Source: Nocardia neocaledoniensis (GTDB lineage: Bacteria; Actinomycetota; Actinomycetes; Mycobacteriales; Mycobacteriaceae). Taken from it: 64,000 nt of DNA. Both the position numbers and the translations under genes were made by a program. Numbering within the stretch: position 1 is the stretch's first letter; each line of letters begins with the position of its first letter. Of this stretch, positions 5,992 through 12,015 are shown one piece after another. The stretch is from the NCBI RefSeq assembly GCF_003182135.1, contig NZ_QGTL01000007.1, forward strand, positions 1-64,000, written 5' to 3'. The notes under the pieces were generated by a model. That model worked only from the letters and a program-made list of their open reading frames with translations, made no database searches and had not been told where the DNA came from.

Positions 5992-7089
5992 TCAGACCTT
6001 GTCGTTCTCGCCGTTGGCGAGGGCTTTCTGGAGGGAGTTGAAGACCGTCAGGCCCTGACCGACCATGCCGTTGACGAGTTCGCCGACGCCGTCGGGTCCG
6101 TTCAGGACGGTGAGATTGGCGTTGGCGAGGCCGGTGGAGGCCTGCTTGACGATCTCGGGCAGCTGCTCGATGAGGAGCTGGTCGAGGGCGATGCGGTTGT
6201 TGGAGGCGGCGGCTTCGGCCTGGATGCGGGTGCGGTCGGCTTCGGCCTCGGCCAGAATGCGGACCCGTTCCGCCTCGGCCAGTGCGGGTTTCACGACCTC
6301 GGCCTGCAGCTCCTGCTCGCGCAGTTCGGCGTTCTTGCGGGCCTGCTCGGCCTGCGCGGTGAGCACTTCCTGGCGGGCGATGGCGTCGGCGAGCGGACCC
6401 GCCTGTGCCGCTTCGGCATTGGCCTTGTCGATGTCGCGCTGATACTGCGCTTTGAGGATCGAGGTCTCGCGCTCGTACTCGGCGCGGCGGCGCAGCGATT
6501 CCTGCTCGGCCTCGGCGGCGCGCTGCGCGGCCTGGGCCTGGGCGATCTGGGCGTCGCGCTGCACGGCCGCATTGTGCGGCGCGGCAAGGGCGTTGATGTA
6601 GCCGAGGTTGCCGTCGTCGATGGACTGGATCTGGAACGAGTCGACCCACAGGCCGATGTTGCTCATCTCCACCTTCGAGGCGATCAGCACCTCGTCGGCG
6701 AGCTTCTGCCGTTCGCGGATGATCTCCTCGACGGTCATCGAGCCGACGATCGAGCGCAGGTGGCCGGAGAAGATGCGGCCGGTGAGCACCGACATCTCCT
6801 GCTCCTGCTCGGACAGGAAGCGCTGTGCCGCGTTGACGATCGACTGGGTGTCGTTGGCGACCTTGAACGCGATCACCGCGCGCACATCCAGCTGGATGGC
6901 CTGCTTGGTGACGCAGCGCTCCCTGATCTCGGACTCGAACATGGCCAGCGAGAGGTAGCGGACCTTGCGGAACAGCGGGATCACCCAGGTGCCGCGGCCG
7001 ATGACCACCTTGAACGGCGCGTTGTCCTTGGTCTTGGCGCCGCTGACCAGCATCGCCTCGTCGGGATCGGGAACGTGATAGCCCAGCAT
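5992..7089 (-). CDS. SPFH/Band 7 (flotillin-like) protein
   Basis: 365 residues. The N-terminal 180 residues show the SPFH fold (FKVVIGRGTWVIPLF, then a DVRAVIAFKV strand and the ERQKLADEVL helix). The following 110 residues are a long charged coiled coil rich in Ala, Glu, Gln and Arg (for example EAEQESLRRRAEYERETSI), as in flotillins. No clear N-terminal transmembrane helix is present, so membrane contact would be by hairpin or acylation. Flotillin-like proteins form membrane-associated oligomers and microdomains. The ATG at 7089 has AAAGGAG before it. The upstream gene encodes an NfeD-like small protein, and this SPFH-NfeD pairing is widespread. Confidence 0.88.
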   Translation of the reverse strand: MLGYHVPDPDEAMLVSGAKTKDNAPFKVVIGRGTWVIPLFRKVRYLSLAMFESEIRERCVTKQAIQLDVRAVIAFKVANDTQSIVNAAQRFLSEQEQEMSVLTGRIFSGHLRSIVGSMTVEEIIRERQKLADEVLIASKVEMSNIGLWVDSFQIQSIDDGNLGYINALAAPHNAAVQRDAQIAQAQAAQRAAEAEQESLRRRAEYERETSILKAQYQRDIDKANAEAAQAGPLADAIARQEVLTAQAEQARKNAELREQELQAEVVKPALAEAERVRILAEAEADRTRIQAEAAASNNRIALDQLLIEQLPEIVKQASTGLANANLTVLNGPDGVGELVNGMVGQGLTVFNSLQKALANGENDKV

Positions 7090-7091
7090 GT

Positions 7092-7313
7092 TCAGTTCTC
7101 CTTTGTGAGCGGAATCCAGGCGACGACGTCGACCAGCCGGCCCGGGTGGACCGCGACGATCAACACGGTGGCTCCGGCCGCGATCGGCTCGTCGGCGCGG
7201 GCGAGATAGGTCTCGGTGCCCCCGCGGATCGCGACGAGCACTTCGCCCAGCGCTCCCGCCGCACGGATCGGGGAGGTGATGGTTCCCGTCAGGCCCTGTA
7301 CGGGGTCGGTCAT
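7092..7313 (-). CDS. Short NfeD-like OB-fold protein
   Basis: 73 residues forming a compact beta protein: LTGTITSPIRAAGALGEVLVAI ... YLARADEPIAAGATVLIVAVHPGRLVDVVAWIPL. The central run (RADEPIAAGATVLIVAV) resembles the C-terminal OB fold of NfeD proteins, in which a small beta barrel with the consensus A-x-G-x-x-V-x-V-V follows a membrane part. Here the membrane part is missing. It is 2 bp upstream of the flotillin-like gene and surely co-transcribed. Known NfeD-flotillin pairs work together in membrane domain organisation. This truncated form may act as a cytosolic partner. Confidence 0.7.
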   Translation of the reverse strand: MTDPVQGLTGTITSPIRAAGALGEVLVAIRGGTETYLARADEPIAAGATVLIVAVHPGRLVDVVAWIPLTKEN

Positions 7314-7393
7314 CGCGCTGAGTCTCCTTGTCTCGCACCGAATGACGTCAGCGTACGACGTGGGACCTGCGGGCGGGTTTCGAAATTCTTATT

Positions 7394-7427
7394 GACAGTA
7401 TGCTGTCGAATATGACAGCATACTGTC
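7394..7427. promoter_or_regulatory. Nested inverted repeat, likely MarR operator
   Basis: Two 14-bp arms, GACAGTATGCTGTC (7394-7407) and GACAGCATACTGTC (7414-7427), are perfect inverted repeats separated by 6 bp. Each arm is itself a palindrome at its ends (GACAG/CTGTC). A TTGACA (7392-7397) overlaps the left arm. The right arm ends on the base before the ATG of the downstream gene, so there is no Shine-Dalgarno. This fits two regulator dimers bound side by side and a leaderless mRNA. Confidence 0.75.
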
Positions 7428-8057
7428 ATGACGATCAAGACAGTCCACATGGCCGTGTACGACACCCTCGCCGACTGGGAAGTGGGCGCGGCCACCGCGC
7501 ACATCGCCAACAACGGCTGGCATCGCGAGCCGGGAACGTTCCAGGTCGTGACGGTCGGGCTGAGCACCGACCCGATCACCACCGCGGGCAGGCTGCGGGT
7601 GACGCCGGACCTCGCGCTCGCCGATCTCGACCCGGCCGACAGCGCGATGCTGATCCTGCCCGGCGCCGACCTGTGGGAGGGTGACGCGCTGGCGCCGTTC
7701 GAAGAGGCGGCGCGGCGGTTCGTCGCGGCGGGCGTGCCGGTCGCCGGCATCTGCGGCGCCACCTTCGGGCTGGCCCGCGCCGGTCTGCTCGACGATCGCG
7801 CGCACACCTCCAATGCCTCGGAATACCTTGCCTACAGCGGGTATTCGGGTGGGGCGCACTACGTCGACGCGCCCGCCGTCACGGATCGCGACGTGATCAC
7901 CGCCGACTCCATGTCGCCGTTCGAGTTCGCCAGGGAGGTCTTCACCCGGCTGGAGGTGTCCGAGCCGCGCATCATCGAGGCCTGGTATCAGCTGTTCGCG
8001 CACCGGGATCCGGCGGCCTACGCGGTGCTCGCCGAGTACGAGGCCGCCCACGCCTGA
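7428..8057 (+). CDS. DJ-1/PfpI family class I glutamine amidotransferase-like protein
   Basis: 209 residues with the flavodoxin-like DJ-1/PfpI fold. The nucleophile elbow is VAGICGATFGLARAG (Cys at about residue 109), preceded by MLILPGADLWEG (about 70-81). A family glutamate occurs near the N-terminus (ADWEVGAA). Members act on reactive carbonyl or isocyanide substrates or as chaperones and regulators; the specific substrate is not evident. The gene begins directly after the nested palindrome and its TGA overlaps the ATG of a marR gene, forming a two-gene operon likely repressed by its own MarR product. A second in-frame ATG at 7449 has no better ribosome site. Confidence 0.85.
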   Translation: MTIKTVHMAVYDTLADWEVGAATAHIANNGWHREPGTFQVVTVGLSTDPITTAGRLRVTPDLALADLDPADSAMLILPGADLWEGDALAPFEEAARRFVAAGVPVAGICGATFGLARAGLLDDRAHTSNASEYLAYSGYSGGAHYVDAPAVTDRDVITADSMSPFEFAREVFTRLEVSEPRIIEAWYQLFAHRDPAAYAVLAEYEAAHA

Positions 8058-8506
8058 TGAACGATCAGGAACTGTTCTCCACCGCCGCCATCACCTCATT
8101 TCGCCTCAACGGCCAATTCCTCGCCATCGCCGAGGAATTGGCCGCGCCGGCCGGTCTCACGGCCGCCTGGTGGCAGGTGCTCGGCGCCGTGCTCGCCGAA
8201 CCGCTGCCGGTGGCGGGGATCGCTCGGCAGATGGGCATCACCCGCCAGAGCGTGCAGCGCGTCGCCGACCTGCTCGTCGCCAAGGGCCTGTGCGAATACC
8301 GCCCGAATCCCGCCCACCGCCGCGCCAAACTGGTCGCGGCCACCGATCAGGGCCGTGCTGCCGTCCAGCAGATCAACCCCCAGCACGCGGTCATCGCCCG
8401 CAAACTCGCCGCCGCCCTCGGCCCCACCCAATTCGCCGCCACCGTCACCACCCTCACCCACCTCTCCACCGTCCTCGACACGATCCTCACCGAGGAAACG
8501 TCCTAG
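8057..8506 (+). CDS. MarR family transcriptional regulator
   Basis: 149 residues with a winged helix-turn-helix. The recognition part is PVAGIARQMGITRQSVQRVADLL (about residues 53-75), followed by the wing containing the usual Asp/Arg pattern changed to NPAHRRAKLVAAT. N- and C-terminal helices form the dimer interface. MarR proteins usually bind 16-20 bp palindromes and release DNA on binding small phenolic or oxidised ligands. It is translationally coupled to the PfpI gene (ATGA), and the palindrome at 7394-7427 is its obvious target, giving autoregulation. Confidence 0.92.
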   Translation: MNDQELFSTAAITSFRLNGQFLAIAEELAAPAGLTAAWWQVLGAVLAEPLPVAGIARQMGITRQSVQRVADLLVAKGLCEYRPNPAHRRAKLVAATDQGRAAVQQINPQHAVIARKLAAALGPTQFAATVTTLTHLSTVLDTILTEETS

Positions 8507-8582
8507 GCGACGGTCGAAGTCTGCGAGCCGTCCTGCGCGCCATGGCCTGGGTGGATACGCTCGCCGGGTCGAGGCATTCGAA

Positions 8583-8894
8583 TTGGAACTATTCGAGAGC
8601 GGCAGGTCTCGTCATCCGGCCGGCGGGCACGATCCTGCCCGCGTCGCGGCCGTGCGGAAGAAGATGCGCTCCGTGGAACGGGCGTATCGGCTGGCGGAAT
8701 TGCGGGAAGCCAAGCACCTCAATCAAACCGAACTGGGCAACAAGATCGGGATCGGTCAGCGAACCGTCTCCAAGATCGAGCACGGTGAGATCGAGCGATC
8801 GCGGCTGGAGACGATCCGGAAGTACGTCGAGGGTCTTGGTGGGGAGGTCGAGGTGGTCGCCCGGTTCGGCGACGAGGCGTACACGATCGCGTGA
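8583..8894 (+). CDS. HigA/XRE-type antitoxin-like regulator without a visible toxin
   Basis: About 103 residues from a TTG at 8583 (weak choice; GTG 8652 or ATG 8664 would give a shorter form). The C-terminal 75 residues are a clear XRE helix-turn-helix: LAELREAKHLNQTELGNKIGIGQRTVSKIEHGE, then LETIRKYVEGLGGEVEVVARFGDE, the signature tail of HigA-type antitoxins. The N-terminal part (DPARVAAVRKKMRSVERAYR) also fits that family. HigA partners are usually encoded just upstream by a HigB-type RNase, but the 76 bp to the marR stop hold no complete toxin. It is therefore an orphan regulator or the remnant of a toxin-antitoxin pair. Confidence 0.7.
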   Translation: MELFESGRSRHPAGGHDPARVAAVRKKMRSVERAYRLAELREAKHLNQTELGNKIGIGQRTVSKIEHGEIERSRLETIRKYVEGLGGEVEVVARFGDEAYTIA

Positions 8895-8909
8895 TGCGGG
8901 GCGGCCTGG

Positions 8910-9597
8910 TCAGTAGCAGGAGGCTTGGAAATTCCTGCGGATCAGGGGGTCGTCGGTGGCGGCGAGGTCGGGGAGGGTGCCGGATGCGGCCTCGGGCGAT
9001 GATCGCCAGGTGGTCGGCGTAGCCGGTGGTGAGGAGGAGGGGGAGGTCGTGGGTGATGACCAGGACGGCGGCGCCGGTGTCGGCGTAGGCGCGGAGGGAT
9101 TGCCAGACGGCGTGGGCGGTGCCCTGGTCGAGGGAGGCGGTGGGGCTGTCCGCGACGAGGAGATCGGGGGCGGCACGCAGGGCGGCGGCGACCGCGGCGC
9201 GCTGGATCTGGCCCGCGGAGTGCTGTTTCGGCAGCAGGTCCATCACCTCGCGCGGGTAGTACGCGGCGGCGCACGCTCGGTCGAGGGTCATGGCTCTGTC
9301 GGGGGCGGCTATGCTCCTGAGCTGCTCGCCGACGGGCCGGTGCGGGCCGAAGGCGTCGATGCCGTCCTGGGGGATGTAACCGACGCTGCCGTCGACCACC
9401 ACCTCGCCGGTGACTCGTGCCGACGCGGGCAGACGACCGGTCAGGGCGTAGGCGATCATCGTCTTGCCGGCGCCGGGGCCGCCGAGCAGCGCGGTGATCC
9501 GGCCGTCGGGCACCCGTAGATCCACGTTCGTGAGCACGGTGTCACGCCAGCGGCCGGTGTCGATGTCGACGGTGAGAGAACGCAGTTCGGCTGCCAC
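8910..9597 (-). pseudogene. ABC transporter ATP-binding protein with 3' frameshift
   Basis: The first about 200 residues are a good ABC ATPase of the peptide/nickel type: Walker A GGPGAGKT (residues about 39-46), a degenerate signature SAGQIQRAA (instead of SGGQxQR), Walker B LLVADSPTASLD, and the switch His in VLVITHDLPLLL. After AIIARGRI the frame changes. The natural family ending (ASGTLPDLAATDDPLIRRNF, then stop at 8910) lies in another frame, while the original frame runs on into a low-complexity Arg/Pro tail antisense to the higA-like gene. The shift lies near 8983-8996 and could be a real mutation or an assembly error. No permease or binding protein is adjacent, which supports decay. 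Confidence 0.75.
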
Positions 9598-9669
9598 TCT
9601 CCCAGTGTGCCCGCCGGACAGCGCGACGCCCCCGGCACCGGGCGGGTGACGGGGGCGTCGGAGCGGGAC

Positions 9670-10218
9670 TCAGCTCTGCAGAACGGCTTCGATCTCCAGG
9701 GTCAGGGTGATCTTGTCACCGATGACCGCGCCGCCGTCGGGCAGCGGCATGTCGATGTCGAGGCCGAAGTCGCGACGCGAGACCACGGTCTTGGCCTCGA
9801 AGCCGGCGACCGGGCCGTTGCCCATGCCCGGGTTGACGCCGAGGAACTCGACCTCGAGGGTGACCGGCTTGGTGTTGCCACGCACGGTGAACTCGCCGTC
9901 GACGACGAAATCGTTGCCATCGCCGCGGAAGGCGGTGGACTTGAACGTCATCACCGGGAACTGCTCGGCGTGGAAGAAGTCGGCGGTGCGCAGGTGGCCG
10001 TCGCGCTGGGCGTTGTCGGTGGTGAGGGAGTCGACCCGGATCTCGGCGGTGGCCGAGGCGGTGCCGTCCTCGCCGATGACGAGCGCGCCGTCGAAGTCGG
10101 TGAAGCGGCCGCGGACCTTGCTCACCATCAGGTGGCGGACCGAGAAGCCGACGGTGGAGTGGGTGGGGTCGATGGCCCAGGTGCCCGCGGTGAGGCCGTT
10201 GGTCAGTGCGGTGGTCAT
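9670..10218 (-). CDS. YceI family protein
   Basis: 182 residues covering one complete YceI domain: GTWAIDPTHSTVGFSVRHLMVSKV at the start, then repeated beta strands ending in VSRRDFGLDIDMPLPDGGAVIGDKITLTLEIE. The fold is a lipocalin-like barrel that binds long isoprenoid chains such as polyprenyl or quinone tails. No signal peptide is present, so it is cytoplasmic here, as is common in actinobacteria. It is 23 bp downstream of the flavin reductase gene on the same strand and may be the last gene of that operon. Its role there is unknown; isoprenoid or quinone handling is the reasonable guess. Confidence 0.92.
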   Translation of the reverse strand: MTTALTNGLTAGTWAIDPTHSTVGFSVRHLMVSKVRGRFTDFDGALVIGEDGTASATAEIRVDSLTTDNAQRDGHLRTADFFHAEQFPVMTFKSTAFRGDGNDFVVDGEFTVRGNTKPVTLEVEFLGVNPGMGNGPVAGFEAKTVVSRRDFGLDIDMPLPDGGAVIGDKITLTLEIEAVLQS

Positions 10219-10241
10219 GGAAACTCCTTGTGGGTCGGTGT

Positions 10242-10862
10242 CTAGCGGGGCAGGTTGGCGGCGAGCAGGTCCGCGAACGGGGTCGGCTCGTCATAGGGGT
10301 CGGCTGGTCCGGCGCTGGGCCTGCCGAGGATCTGGGTGGCGAATTCGCCTGCGGCGCGGTCGATCCGGTTGGTGAGGGACTGGTCGGCGCCGCGCGCGCC
10401 CCAGTCCGAGGAAGCGGCGTACACGGCGGTGGGTACGACGACGGAGCGCAGGTAGGCGAACAGCGGACGGACCGCGTGTTCCAGTGCCAGCGAGTGGCGT
10501 TCGGTCCCGCCCGTGGCGCCGGCCAGGACCGGCTTTCCCGCGAGCGAATCCGGTTCCAGCACATCGAAGAAGGTCTTGAACAGACCGCTGTAGGACGCGC
10601 TGAAGATCGGGGTGACCGCGATCAGGCCGTCGGCGGTGACGACCTGGTCGATCGCGGTCCGCAGCGACGGCGCCGGGAATCCGGTGAGCAGATTGTCGGC
10701 GAGATCGCGGGCGTGGTCGCGCAGGTCGACGAAGTCGAGTTCGACCTCGGCGCCCGCGGCGCGCAGTTCGCGAGCGGTGGCGGTGGCCAGCCGGTCGGCC
10801 AGCAGCCGGGTCGACGAGGGCTGCGACAGCCCGGCCGACACCACCGCGATGCGGGTGGTCAT
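10242..10862 (-). CDS. NADPH-dependent FMN reductase (CE1759 type)
   Basis: 206 residues with a flavodoxin-like fold. It starts with RIAVVSAGLSQPSSTRLLADRL (FMN phosphate loop), then ITPIFSASYSGLFK-like (here VTPIFSASYSGLFKTFFDVL, residues about 85-104) and GKPVLAGATGGTERH. This family supplies reduced FMN to partner monooxygenases. Its ATG overlaps the stop of the LLM oxidoreductase gene (ATGA), so the two are a reductase/oxygenase pair, the arrangement known for the CE1758-CE1759 families. A soluble cytoplasmic enzyme. Confidence 0.9.
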   Translation of the reverse strand: MTTRIAVVSAGLSQPSSTRLLADRLATATARELRAAGAEVELDFVDLRDHARDLADNLLTGFPAPSLRTAIDQVVTADGLIAVTPIFSASYSGLFKTFFDVLEPDSLAGKPVLAGATGGTERHSLALEHAVRPLFAYLRSVVVPTAVYAASSDWGARGADQSLTNRIDRAAGEFATQILGRPSAGPADPYDEPTPFADLLAANLPR

Positions 10863-11950
10863 GCGGTCACCTCCGTGGCATTCTCGGCCGCGAGCAGCGA
10901 TGCGTGGGTCGGGGCGTCGGGCACGTGGGCGGGACGGCCCGCCGCGAACTCCTTGCGCAGCACCGGGACCACTTCCTCGCCGAGCAGGTCGAGCTGCTCG
11001 AGCACGGTCTTCAGCGGCAGGCCCGCGTGGTCCATCAGGAACAGCTGGCGCTGGTAGTCGCCGAAGTTCTCGCGGAAGGTGAGCGTCTTCTCGATCACCT
11101 GCTGCGGGCTGCCCACGGTGAGCGGGGTCTGCGCGGTGAATTCCTCCAGCGACGGGCCGTGTCCGTAGACGGGCGCGTTGTCGAAGTAGGGCCGGAATTC
11201 CCGGACGGCGTCCTGGGAGTTCTTGCGCATGAACACCTGCCCGCCGAGGCCGACGACGGCCTGGTCGGCGCTGCCGTGGCCGTAGTGCTCGTAGCGGCGG
11301 CGGTAGAGCTCGATCAGCCGCTGGAAGTGGTCGGTGGGCCAGAAGATGTGGTTGGCGAAGAAACCGTCACCGTAGTAGGCGGCCTGTTCGGCGATCTCCG
11401 GGCTGCGGATGGAGCCGTGCCAGACGAACGGCGGGACGTCGTCGAGCGGACGCGGCGTCGAGGTGAACGACTGCAGCGGGGTGCGGAACTTGCCTTCCCA
11501 GTCCACGACGTCTTCGCGCCAGAGCCGGTGCAGCAGGTGGTAGTTCTCGATGGCCAGCGGGATGCCGTCGCGGATGTCCTTGCCGAACCACGGGTAGACC
11601 GGGCCGGTGTTCCCGCGGCCGAGCATCAGGTCGACGCGGCCGTCGGCCAGGTGCTGCAGCATCGCGAAGTCCTCGGCGATCTTCACTGGGTCGTTCGTGG
11701 TGATCAGCGTGGTCGAGGTGGACAGCATGATCTTGTCCGTGCGGCCGGCGATGTAGCCGAGCATGGTCGTCGGCGAGCTCGGGACGAAGGGTGGATTGTG
11801 GTGCTCGCCCATCGCGAACACGTCGAGCCCCACCTCCTCGGCCTTCTGCGCGATCGCGACCATCGCCTTGATCCGCTCGGCCTCGGTGGGGGTGCGGCCG
11901 GTCGTGGGATCGGTGGTCACATCACCGACGGTGAAGATTCCGAACTGCAC
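10859..11950 (-). CDS. LLM class flavin-dependent oxidoreductase (CE1758 type)
   Basis: 363 residues of the bacterial luciferase-like TIM barrel family. Visible segments: QFGIFTVGDV at the start, DVFAMGEHHNPPFVPSSP (substrate/flavin side), LMLGRGNTGPVYPWFGKDI, and FVWHGSIRSPEIAEQAAYYGDG near the middle. The start is set at the GTG at 11950 because AAAGGAGG lies 4 bases upstream; the ATG 21 bp further upstream has no ribosome site. With the downstream FMN reductase it forms a two-component flavin monooxygenase. The substrate is unknown, but such pairs often attack sulfonated, branched or aromatic compounds. Confidence 0.9.
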   Translation of the reverse strand: MQFGIFTVGDVTTDPTTGRTPTEAERIKAMVAIAQKAEEVGLDVFAMGEHHNPPFVPSSPTTMLGYIAGRTDKIMLSTSTTLITTNDPVKIAEDFAMLQHLADGRVDLMLGRGNTGPVYPWFGKDIRDGIPLAIENYHLLHRLWREDVVDWEGKFRTPLQSFTSTPRPLDDVPPFVWHGSIRSPEIAEQAAYYGDGFFANHIFWPTDHFQRLIELYRRRYEHYGHGSADQAVVGLGGQVFMRKNSQDAVREFRPYFDNAPVYGHGPSLEEFTAQTPLTVGSPQQVIEKTLTFRENFGDYQRQLFLMDHAGLPLKTVLEQLDLLGEEVVPVLRKEFAAGRPAHVPDAPTHASLLAAENATEVTA

Positions 11951-12015
11951 GTGCCCTCCTTTGGTTGCCATGGCAACTATAACTCAGGGTGGTCGTGGCG
12001 TATTCCCGAACTCGT

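Noticed and set aside
8719..8909. Continuation of the ABC ATPase to 8719 as its real C-terminus
   Set aside because: The extension is Arg/Pro low complexity, antisense to the higA-like gene, while the family-like ending lies in another frame.
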